From Microvirga solisilvae (GTDB lineage Bacteria > Pseudomonadota > Alphaproteobacteria > Rhizobiales > Beijerinckiaceae), in NCBI RefSeq assembly GCF_022808595.1, contig NZ_JAKUCN010000001.1, positions 1 to 64,000 of the forward strand: 64,000 bases of DNA, written 5' to 3'. Below, piece by piece: positions 43,482-51,188 of this stretch (positions within the stretch are counted from its first letter, which is position 1; the number at the start of each line of letters is the position of its first letter). Made by a program: the position numbers and the translations under genes. The notes under the pieces were generated by a model that worked only from the letters and a program-made list of their open reading frames with translations, made no database searches and was not told the DNA's origin.

Positions 43482-44588
43482 ATGGTGATCTGGATCATAC
43501 TCTTGCTGATGACGGCGGCTGCCGTGATGGCGGTGCTTTGGCCGCTGTCGCGCCACCGCTCGCTCGCCGCGCAGCAGGTGGATCCGGACACGCAGTTCTA
43601 CCGCGAGCAGATTGCAGAAATCGAACGCGACCGCGAACGTGGCGCGCTTCTCGCCAGCGAGGCGGAAGCTGCCAAAGCCGAGGCCGGACGCCGGCTTCTG
43701 CGGGCCACGGGCGTGACGGCTGCCGATGCTTTTGCTGCTCTCGGTGAGCCGGCTCTGCGCCGCCGCCGAGCGGCATCGACGCTGGCCCTGTCGGTGGTCC
43801 CGATCATCGGTCTTGCCCTCTACGGAGCCTACGGCTCGCCGCAGCTTCTCACGCATCCGCCTGAGCAGCAGGCTCGAGAGCAGGGCGACAGGCTCGACCT
43901 CATGACCGCCGTTACCCAGATCGAGACGCATCTGGCGCAGCATCCGCAGGATGGTCGCGGCTGGGAGGTTGTGGCCCCGGTCTATATCCGCATGGGCCGC
44001 ATCGAGGACGCGGTGAAGGCTTATGCTTCGGCTGTGCGCTATCTTGGCCCCAGCGCCGAGCGGCTGGCGAATTACGGCGAAGCCATGGTGCTCGCCAAGG
44101 ACGGTCTCGTCTCCGCTGAAGCGCAGAAGGCATTCGAGCAATCCGCGCAAATGGACAAGGCGGCATTCAAGGCTCGCTATTATCTTGCCGTTGCGGCTGA
44201 GCAGGATGGGAAGGTTGATGCGGCCAAGAAAGCCTATGCCGAGATCCTCGATACTTCGCCGGAAGGAGCGCCGTGGATCAGCGTCATCAGGCAGCGCATT
44301 GCAAGCCTTGGCGGTGAGCAGCCCGTTGCAGGGCAGGCGGATGAACCCCAGATAGGAGCCGCCGACATTGCCCGCATGGTGTCCGGCCTTGCCGAGCGTC
44401 TCGAAAATCAGGGCGGCACTCCTGACGAATGGGCGCGGCTCATCCGCTCCTATGCGGTGCTGGGGCAGCGCGACAAAGCCGTGGCTACGGCTCGACGCGC
44501 ACGTCAGGCACTCGCGCAGGATGGTGCAGGCCTGGAAACAATCGACGCGATGTCTCGCGAACTGAAACTGACTGACGCCGCACCATGA
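43482..44588 (+). CDS. ccmI: c-type cytochrome biogenesis protein CcmI (CycH)
   Basis: 368 aa. Two N-terminal membrane helices (about 3-21 and 98-115) with the fixed [20 protein letters not shown] between them, then a TPR-rich periplasmic domain ([20 protein letters not shown]). It presents apocytochrome c to the CcmFH heme lyase. First gene of a cycHJKL-type operon; ATG preceded by AGGA. Stop overlaps ccmE as ATGA. Confidence 0.93.
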   Translation: MVIWIILLLMTAAAVMAVLWPLSRHRSLAAQQVDPDTQFYREQIAEIERDRERGALLASEAEAAKAEAGRRLLRATGVTAADAFAALGEPALRRRRAASTLALSVVPIIGLALYGAYGSPQLLTHPPEQQAREQGDRLDLMTAVTQIETHLAQHPQDGRGWEVVAPVYIRMGRIEDAVKAYASAVRYLGPSAERLANYGEAMVLAKDGLVSAEAQKAFEQSAQMDKAAFKARYYLAVAAEQDGKVDAAKKAYAEILDTSPEGAPWISVIRQRIASLGGEQPVAGQADEPQIGAADIARMVSGLAERLENQGGTPDEWARLIRSYAVLGQRDKAVATARRARQALAQDGAGLETIDAMSRELKLTDAAP

Positions 44589-45043
44589 CCAGAAAACAAC
44601 GACGTCTGACCCTGATCGGTATCGCCGGTGGCATCCTCGCGATTGCGCTCGGTCTTGTGCTTTACGCCATGAACGACACCATCGTGTTCTTCAACTCGCC
44701 GGCGGATATCCAGGCCAAGAACGTGCAGCCCGGCACGCGCCTCCGTTTGGGTGGACTCGTGAAGGAAGGGACGGTTCAGCGCGGCGCCGACCAGCAGATC
44801 ACCTTCGAGGTCATGGATGCACAGGCCTCCATGAAGGTGCATTACAAAGGTCTGCTGCCCGATCTGTTCCGTGAAGGGCAGGGTGTCGTGGCCGAAGGCG
44901 TTCTGGAAAACGCAAGCGTGTTCCGTGCCGATTCCGTTCTCGCCAAGCACGATGAAAACTATATGCCGCGTGAAGTGGCGGATGCCCTGAAGAAGCAGGG
45001 GCATTGGCAGGGCGAGGCGAACGCCGCGCCGAAAACGCAGTAA
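44585..45043 (+). CDS. ccmE: Cytochrome c maturation heme chaperone CcmE (CycJ)
   Basis: 152 aa. N-terminal membrane anchor (about 8-29) and periplasmic OB-fold. The heme-attaching His122 and Tyr126 lie in AKHDENYMP, the canonical CcmE motif; [20 protein letters not shown] is also typical. It receives heme and passes it to CcmF. Coupled to ccmI by ATGA. Confidence 0.97.
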   Translation: MTRKQRRLTLIGIAGGILAIALGLVLYAMNDTIVFFNSPADIQAKNVQPGTRLRLGGLVKEGTVQRGADQQITFEVMDAQASMKVHYKGLLPDLFREGQGVVAEGVLENASVFRADSVLAKHDENYMPREVADALKKQGHWQGEANAAPKTQ

Positions 45044-45058
45044 GCAAGGAGAGCCTTT

Positions 45059-47041
45059 GTGTTGGTCGAGGCTGGACATTACGCGCTTGCACTGGCGCTC
45101 GGGTTATCCCTGATCCAGTTCATCGTGCCGCTCTGGGGCGCGCGCGCCAGCGACCCTGTTCTGATGTCGGTCGCGCCCGCCACGGGCCTTGCCGTTTTCG
45201 GCTGCGTCGCCTTTTCTTTCCTGGCCCTCACGATCGCTTATGTGAGTTCCGATTTCTCGGTGCTCAACGTGGTCCAGAACTCGCATTCGGCAAAGCCGCT
45301 CATCTACAAGATCTCCGGCGTGTGGGGTAACCACGAAGGCTCGATGCTGCTGTGGATCTTGATCCTTACGCTTTTCGGCGCCGTGGTGGCGCTCGCCAAA
45401 AACAGTATTCCGCTGCGGCTGCAGGCCAATACGCTGGCAGTGCAGGCGGCCGTCACCATTGCCTTCCTGCTCTTCATCCTGCTCACGTCGAACCCGTTCA
45501 CGCGCGTCATACCGGCTGCAGCCGAAGGGCAAGATTTGAATCCGCTGCTGCAGGATCCTGGCCTCGCGATCCATCCGCCGCTTCTCTACATCGGCTATGT
45601 GGGCTTTTCGATTTCGTTCGCCTTCGCCATCGCAGCATTGATCGACGGGCGCATCGATGCCGTCTGGGCGCGCATCGTTCGCCCCTGGACGCTCGGAGCC
45701 TGGGCCTTCCTCACGCTCGGCATCGCGATGGGCTCTTACTGGGCCTATTACGAGCTCGGATGGGGCGGCTGGTGGTTCTGGGATCCGGTGGAGAACGCAT
45801 CGCTGATGCCGTGGCTTGCCGGCACGGCGCTCGTGCATTCCACGGTCGTCATGGAGAAGCGCGATGCGCTGAAAGTGTGGACGATCCTTCTCGCGATCCT
45901 CACCTTCTCGCTGTCGCTGCTCGGGACCTTCCTCGTGCGTTCGGGCGTGCTGACATCCGTTCATTCCTTCGCGGTTGATCCCGAGCGCGGCACCTTCATC
46001 CTCGGCATTCTCATCCTCTTCATCGGCGGTTCGCTGGCGCTGTTTGCGTGGCGCGCACCGATGCTCAAGCAGGGCGGATTGTTCGCGCCTGTCTCGCGCG
46101 AAGGCGCGCTCGTGCTGAACAACCTGTTCCTGGCAACGGCCTGTGCAACGGTTCTCATCGGCACGCTCTATCCGCTCGCCCTGGAGGTCGTGACGGGCGA
46201 CAAGATTTCGGTTGGCGAACCGTTCTTCAACCTGACCTTCATCCCGCTTGTTCTTCCGCTGCTCCTGCTGCTGCCGCTCGGCCAGACGCTGGCCTGGAAG
46301 CGCGGCAACTTTCTCGGCACCGCGCAGCGGCTTTACGCCGTATTTGGCATCTCGATCCTCGTCACCATCGCGTTGTTTGCATACGAGCATGGCGGACCTG
46401 TCGCCGCGCCTCTGGGTATCGGTCTCGGCGTCTATCTGGTTCTCGGCTCGCTCAATGAGATCGTGACCCGTTCCTGGTCGAAGGGGACGCCGCTCTCCGT
46501 TGCATGGCGCAAGGCCGCTAACCTGCCGCGCTCTACCTGGGGCACGGCGCTGGCGCATGCGGGCGTCGGCCTGACCGTTATCGGCATTGCCGCCACGGCC
46601 TGGGGCGTCGAAGGCCTCGCGGCGGTCAAGGTCGGTGGCAGTGTCAAAGCGGGCAACTATGAAGCCCGGTTGGAGCGTGTCGTCCCTCGTATCGAAGCCA
46701 ATTTCCGGGAGGATGCGGCCGTCTTCACGATCCTGCGGAACGGCCAAGCGCTCGGCACGCTAGAGAGCATGAAGCGCCTTTACGTGACCCGCGGCATGCC
46801 AACCACGGAAGCCGGCATCATGACCATCGGTCTCGGCCAGGTTTATGCGAGCCTCGGCGAAGTCGAAGCCGATGGCTCCGTGGGCGTGCGGCTCTACTAC
46901 AAGCCTCTCGTGCTGCTGATCTGGATCGGCTCGCTCATCATGGCTCTGGGCGGAGGCATCTCGCTGACGGATCGGCGGTTGCGCATCGGCGCTCCCGTCC
47001 CCGCAAAGACGGCTCCAGCCGCGCCTGTTCCTGCGGAGTGA
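45059..47041 (+). CDS. ccmF: Heme lyase subunit CcmF (CycK)
   Basis: A 660-aa integral inner-membrane protein with about 15 helices. The tryptophan-rich WWD motif is in GWGGWWFWDPVENASLMPWL. Conserved NHEGSMLLW and LSLLGTFLVRSGVLTSVHSF with heme-ligand His residues, and a large C-terminal periplasmic loop. Start GTG 45059 with AAGGAGAGCC upstream. It joins heme from CcmE to apocytochrome presented by CcmI. Confidence 0.97.
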   Translation: MLVEAGHYALALALGLSLIQFIVPLWGARASDPVLMSVAPATGLAVFGCVAFSFLALTIAYVSSDFSVLNVVQNSHSAKPLIYKISGVWGNHEGSMLLWILILTLFGAVVALAKNSIPLRLQANTLAVQAAVTIAFLLFILLTSNPFTRVIPAAAEGQDLNPLLQDPGLAIHPPLLYIGYVGFSISFAFAIAALIDGRIDAVWARIVRPWTLGAWAFLTLGIAMGSYWAYYELGWGGWWFWDPVENASLMPWLAGTALVHSTVVMEKRDALKVWTILLAILTFSLSLLGTFLVRSGVLTSVHSFAVDPERGTFILGILILFIGGSLALFAWRAPMLKQGGLFAPVSREGALVLNNLFLATACATVLIGTLYPLALEVVTGDKISVGEPFFNLTFIPLVLPLLLLLPLGQTLAWKRGNFLGTAQRLYAVFGISILVTIALFAYEHGGPVAAPLGIGLGVYLVLGSLNEIVTRSWSKGTPLSVAWRKAANLPRSTWGTALAHAGVGLTVIGIAATAWGVEGLAAVKVGGSVKAGNYEARLERVVPRIEANFREDAAVFTILRNGQALGTLESMKRLYVTRGMPTTEAGIMTIGLGQVYASLGEVEADGSVGVRLYYKPLVLLIWIGSLIMALGGGISLTDRRLRIGAPVPAKTAPAAPVPAE

Positions 47042-47044
47042 ACC

Positions 47045-47506
47045 ATGAGGGTCATTCTTGCTTTTCTGACAGCCCTCGTTTTCAGCGCCACGGCCTTCGC
47101 CGTTCAGCCCGATGAGGTGCTGAAGGATCCGGCCATGGAGAAGCGGGCTCGCGAGATCTCCGTAGAGCTGCGCTGTCTCGTCTGCCAGAACCAGTCCATC
47201 GACGATTCCGATGCGCAGCTCGCTAAGGATCTGCGGCTTCTCGTCCGTGAGCGCCTTGTTGCCGGGGATAGCGACCAGCAGGTGCGCGACTTCCTGGTGC
47301 AGCGCTATGGCGAATTCGTCCTGCTGAAGCCCACCTTCAGCGCGCACAACATGCTGCTGTGGCTGACGCCCGCGCTCGTTCTGATCCTGGGCGGCATTGG
47401 AGCGTACACCGCCCTCAGGCGGCGTCCGCAGCCTGCCCAGGCCCTCGATGACGAGGAGCAGAAGGCGCTTGAGGCCTTGCTGCGGCGGGACCGCTCGGCC
47501 TCCTGA
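47045..47506 (+). CDS. ccmH: Cytochrome c maturation protein CcmH (CycL)
   Basis: 153 aa. Signal or anchor at the N-terminus (VILAFLTALVFSATAFA), redox pair Cys44/Cys47 in LRCLVCQNQSIDDSD, and a C-terminal membrane helix (MLLWLTPALVLILGGIGAYT). It keeps apocytochrome CXXCH thiols reduced. Starts 3 nt after ccmF. CcmG is not between them, as in rhizobial cycHJKL operons. Confidence 0.96.
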   Translation: MRVILAFLTALVFSATAFAVQPDEVLKDPAMEKRAREISVELRCLVCQNQSIDDSDAQLAKDLRLLVRERLVAGDSDQQVRDFLVQRYGEFVLLKPTFSAHNMLLWLTPALVLILGGIGAYTALRRRPQPAQALDDEEQKALEALLRRDRSAS

Positions 47507-47612
47507 CCGAACCTTACCAACATTTCATCTTGGGGTGAGAGTACCGTAAGGCTCAAAACCCCATCTTGCTCCCAACACGAACCGACAAAGGTTCCTGCAG
47601 GAGAGACAAGAC

Positions 47613-48827
47613 ATGTTGGACAAGGTTTCCACTCCCGTCCGTAAGCGTACCGCGAAATGGCTCGGCGCCGCAGCCGTTGCCGCCCTGATTGCCGGCGGCT
47701 CGGTCGGAGCCGGTTTCGTCGTTCCCAACACAGCCCATGCCGAGCTGCGCTCCATGTCGCAGCCGATTCAGAACGTGCCGTCCTTCGCCGACGTCATCGA
47801 GCGCGTGAAGCCCGCTGTCGTCGCCGTAAAGGTCAAGGTGCAGAACGTGGCCGATCGGGGCGACGATGAAGACGGGCCGCGTTTCTCTGCGCCCGATCTG
47901 CCGCCCGGACATCCGATGGAGCGCTTCTTCCGCCAGTTTCGGGACCAGATGCCCGGCGAGCGTGGCGGTCGCGGCCCGCGCCAGGAGCGCCCCCGCCAGT
48001 TCGGCCAGTCTCTTGGATCCGGCTTCTTCATCTCGGCTGACGGCTATGTCGTGACCAACAATCACGTGGTCGACAATGCCTCCGAGGTGCAGGTGACCAT
48101 GGATGACGGCAAGACGCTCGACGCCAAGGTCATCGGCACCGATTCCAAGACCGACCTTGCCCTGCTGAAGGTCGAAGGCAACGACTTTCCCTATGTACGC
48201 CTTGCAGGCCAGAAGGCCCGCATCGGTGACTGGGTCGTCGCCATCGGCAATCCGTTCGGCCTCGGCGGCACGGTGACGGCCGGCATCGTCTCGGCTCAGC
48301 ACCGCGACATCGGCGCTGGTCCCTATGACGACTTCATCCAGATCGATGCTTCGGTGAACAAGGGCAATTCCGGCGGCCCGACCTTCAATCTCTCGGGCGA
48401 GGTCGTGGGCGTGAACACGGCGATCTTCTCGCCGTCGGGCGGCAATGTGGGTATTGCGTTTGCCATCCCGGCGAGCACGGTCGATCAGATCGTGACCTCC
48501 TTGAAGGACAAGGGCTCCGTGACCCGCGGTTTCATCGGCGTGCAGATGCAGCCGGTGACCAAGGAAATCGCCGAGGCCATCGGCCTGAAGGAAGCCAAGG
48601 GCGCTCTCGTGGCCGAGGCGATGAAGGATGGCCCCGCCGCGAAGGCTGGCGTCCGTACAGGCGATACGATCATCGCCGTGGACGGTCAGTCGATCAACGA
48701 GGCCAAGGACCTCTCCCGCAAGGTCGCTCAGGTCGCGCCCGGCAAGAGCCTGTCTCTCACGCTCTGGCGTGAGGGCAAGGAACGGACGGTGACCCTCGAG
48801 GTCGCCAGCCAGCCGAAGGGCGTCTGA
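47613..48827 (+). CDS. degP: Do/DegP-type periplasmic serine endoprotease with one PDZ
   Basis: 404 aa. Export signal or anchor at about residues 15-43 (WLGAAAVAALIAGGSVGAGF...AHA). Trypsin-like protease domain with His151 in TNNHVVDN, Asp181 in SKTDLALLKV and Ser253 in KGNSGGPTF. A single PDZ domain (about 305-395; GDTIIAVDGQSINEAKDL) ends the protein. Typical DegP has two PDZ domains and ~480-500 aa, so this form is shorter; no remnant of a second PDZ is found downstream. Likely role: degradation and chaperoning of misfolded envelope proteins. It follows ccmH by 106 bp with its own AGGAG. Confidence 0.92.
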   Translation: MLDKVSTPVRKRTAKWLGAAAVAALIAGGSVGAGFVVPNTAHAELRSMSQPIQNVPSFADVIERVKPAVVAVKVKVQNVADRGDDEDGPRFSAPDLPPGHPMERFFRQFRDQMPGERGGRGPRQERPRQFGQSLGSGFFISADGYVVTNNHVVDNASEVQVTMDDGKTLDAKVIGTDSKTDLALLKVEGNDFPYVRLAGQKARIGDWVVAIGNPFGLGGTVTAGIVSAQHRDIGAGPYDDFIQIDASVNKGNSGGPTFNLSGEVVGVNTAIFSPSGGNVGIAFAIPASTVDQIVTSLKDKGSVTRGFIGVQMQPVTKEIAEAIGLKEAKGALVAEAMKDGPAAKAGVRTGDTIIAVDGQSINEAKDLSRKVAQVAPGKSLSLTLWREGKERTVTLEVASQPKGV

Positions 48828-48848
48828 TCTCTCGGTGAAAGAGTAGGG

Positions 48849-48890
48849 CACCAGGACCTTAAGTGTTGATTGCCCCCGACACCTGGTGTC
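48849..48890. promoter_or_regulatory. Inverted repeats between degP and the downstream regulator
   Basis: CACCAGG (48849-48855) pairs with CCTGGTG (48882-48888), and the perfect 13-bp palindrome GACACC-T-GGTGTC lies at 48878-48890. The 140-bp gap also contains the promoter side of the response-regulator gene. Either a weak terminator or an operator; no T-run follows. Confidence 0.35.
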
Positions 48891-48967
48891 TTCTGCCCGC
48901 GGCAGGTTGGCCTCCTTCCCCTCCAGGGCCGGCCTGCCGCAGGGCTCATTTGCGTTAAAGTCAGGCT

Positions 48968-49669
48968 ATGCGGATTCTCATCATCGAGGACGACAAAGAG
49001 GCGGCCTCCTACCTTGTGAAGGCGTTCCGGGAGACGGGACACGTGGCTGACCATGCCGCCGACGGTCTCGACGGCTACGCCATGGCCGAGGCGGGCGACT
49101 ATGACGTGCTCGTTGTCGACCGCATGCTGCCGAAGCTCGATGGCCTCTCCCTGATCCGCTCCTTGCGCGAGCAGAAGGTCGAGACACCGGTTCTCATTCT
49201 TTCTGCCCTTGGCCAAGTCGATGACCGCGTGAAGGGCCTGCGCGCCGGCGGCGACGATTATCTCCCCAAGCCTTACGCTTTCTCCGAACTTCTCGCCCGC
49301 GTCGAGGTGCTCGCGCGTCGCCGTGCATCGGCACCCAGCAACGAGCCGACCGTTTATCGCGTCGCCGATCTCGAACTCGACCGCTTGTCTCATCGCGTGA
49401 CGCGCTCGGGCCATGAGATCGTGCTGCAGCCGCGCGAGTTCAGGTTGCTCGAATATCTGATGAAGAATGCCAATCAGGTGGTGACGCGCACCATGCTGCT
49501 CGAGCATGTGTGGGATTATCATTTCGATCCGCAGACCAACGTGATCGACGTGCATGTGTCGCGCCTGCGTTCCAAGATCGACAAGGGCTTCGACAAGCCT
49601 CTCATCCATACTATCCGGGGCGCCGGCTACATGGTCCGCGTAGGCTCGGTCGAGGAGGGCGAGGAATGA
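48968..49669 (+). CDS. OmpR-family response regulator
   Basis: 233 aa. Receiver domain: IIEDDK, Asp51 in LVVDRMLPKLDG, Lys in YLPKPYAFSELLARV. Winged-helix output: LQPREFRLLEYLMKNANQVV, TNVIDVHVSRLRSKID and TIRGAGYMVRVG. Paired with the kinase 10 nt downstream. The location between degP and glnE matches a conserved regulator/kinase pair in rhizobia; envelope stress is a plausible input given degP next door, but unproven. Confidence 0.92.
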   Translation: MRILIIEDDKEAASYLVKAFRETGHVADHAADGLDGYAMAEAGDYDVLVVDRMLPKLDGLSLIRSLREQKVETPVLILSALGQVDDRVKGLRAGGDDYLPKPYAFSELLARVEVLARRRASAPSNEPTVYRVADLELDRLSHRVTRSGHEIVLQPREFRLLEYLMKNANQVVTRTMLLEHVWDYHFDPQTNVIDVHVSRLRSKIDKGFDKPLIHTIRGAGYMVRVGSVEEGEE

Positions 49670-49679
49670 GTGTGCTCTC

Positions 49680-51101
49680 ATGACCGCTCTCGGCAAGCTC
49701 TTCCGGACGACCGCGTTCAAGCTGTCGTTTGCTTACCTTCTGGTCTTCACCCTCTTTGCTTTCGTGACTCTGGGCTATGTGGCCTGGAGCGCGCAGAAGC
49801 TTCTCACGGATCAGTTCGTCTCCGCCATCGATACAGAGATCAACAGCTTGGCCGGCATTTACAGAGGCGGCGGCCTTCGGCGTCTCGTGGGTTCCGTCGA
49901 GCGGCGCTCCCGTGCCCCCGGCGCATCGCTTTATCTCGTTACCACCAGTCTTGGAGAGCGGGTTGCCGGTAATGTGGGAGCCTTGCCTCCCGGCGTGATT
50001 GATCGCGTCGGAGAATTTGAGACGCTTTACAACCGGACGGACGAAACCGACGCCAAGCCGAACGTGGCTCTTGTGCGGGTTTATGTTCTTCCCGGCGATT
50101 TCCGCCTTCTTGTGGGCCGCGACATTGAAGAGCGCGTTCGTCTGCGCGACGTCATTCACCGTGCTTTCGGCTATTCGCTTTTGTTCATCGGCGTTCTGGG
50201 TTGCCTGGGCAGCTGGTTTATCGCGCGACGCGTTCTCAAGCGCGTCGACGATATGACGGACATCACGCGCGACATCATGGCGGGCGACCTCGACGGGCGC
50301 CTGAAGGTTGCCGGAACGGGCGATGAACTCGACCGTCTCGCGCAAAACCTCAACGACATGCTCGACCGTATCGGTGAGCTGATGCGCGGGATGCGCGAGG
50401 TTTCCGACAATATCGCGCACGATCTGAAGACGCCTCTGACGCGCCTGCGTAACAAGGCGGACGAAGCCCTGCGCACCGCCAAGACGCAGGACGAGCTAAA
50501 GGGTTCGCTCGAAGCCATCATCGAGGAGAGCGACAACCTCATTCGCATCTTCAATGCGCTTCTCATGATCGCGCGGCTTGAAGCCGGAAACGCTCGGGAG
50601 GCCCTGGCCGATTTCGATGCGGCGGAAGCCGTGCGTGATGTCGCCGAACTCTATGAAGCTCTGGCTGAAGAAGCCGGTGTCTCGCTCGATGTCTCGATCG
50701 AGAACGATCTGCCGATCCATGGCAGCCGCGAGCTTTTGGGCCAGGCGATGGCGAACCTGCTCGACAATGCGTTGAAATATGGCGCTGCACCTGATGGAAG
50801 CCCACAGACCATCTCAGTCTCGGCGCAGCGTGCCGGATCAGAGATGCGGATTGTAGTGGCGGATCGAGGTCCGGGCATTCTGGAGGCCGAGCGCAGCCAT
50901 GTTCTGGAGCGTTTCGTCCGTCTGGAGACGGCCCGTTCCCGCCCAGGCTTCGGCTTGGGCCTCAGCCTTGCCGCAGCCGTTGCGAGGCTCCACGAAGGTC
51001 GGCTCATGCTTGAGGACAATGCACCTGGCCTGAGGGTCGTCCTGATTCTTCCCTTGAAGGATATTCCCGTCACTCAGACCGCCTTGCCGTCTGCAGCCTG
51101 A
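49680..51101 (+). CDS. HAMP-containing sensor histidine kinase
   Basis: 473 aa. Transmembrane helices at about 14-34 and 164-182 enclose a ~130-residue periplasmic domain; HAMP follows (RRVLKRVDDMTDITRDIMAG). HisKA His247 in VSDNIAHDLKTPLTRLR, N-box LGQAMANLLDNALKYG, G1-box VADRGPGIL and G2-box GFGLGLSLAAAV. Cognate kinase of the preceding regulator. Confidence 0.92.
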   Translation: MTALGKLFRTTAFKLSFAYLLVFTLFAFVTLGYVAWSAQKLLTDQFVSAIDTEINSLAGIYRGGGLRRLVGSVERRSRAPGASLYLVTTSLGERVAGNVGALPPGVIDRVGEFETLYNRTDETDAKPNVALVRVYVLPGDFRLLVGRDIEERVRLRDVIHRAFGYSLLFIGVLGCLGSWFIARRVLKRVDDMTDITRDIMAGDLDGRLKVAGTGDELDRLAQNLNDMLDRIGELMRGMREVSDNIAHDLKTPLTRLRNKADEALRTAKTQDELKGSLEAIIEESDNLIRIFNALLMIARLEAGNAREALADFDAAEAVRDVAELYEALAEEAGVSLDVSIENDLPIHGSRELLGQAMANLLDNALKYGAAPDGSPQTISVSAQRAGSEMRIVVADRGPGILEAERSHVLERFVRLETARSRPGFGLGLSLAAAVARLHEGRLMLEDNAPGLRVVLILPLKDIPVTQTALPSAA

Positions 51102-51188
51102 AACCGAACTCGCAAGGATAGTCGAAAATTTCGGTTGCCTCCCGGTCTCGGGCATGAACACTCAAGCCAACCTTGAGACAAGGATGAC

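Noticed and set aside
45104..46747. 547-codon open frame opposite ccmF
   Set aside because: Highly charged nonsense composition (Arg/Glu/Gln-rich), with no start signals, against a clear CcmF on the plus strand.
47527..47570. Heat-shock (RpoH) promoter upstream of degP
   Set aside because: CTTG and CCCCAT elements are present, but the spacing (about 23 nt) is well outside the accepted range.
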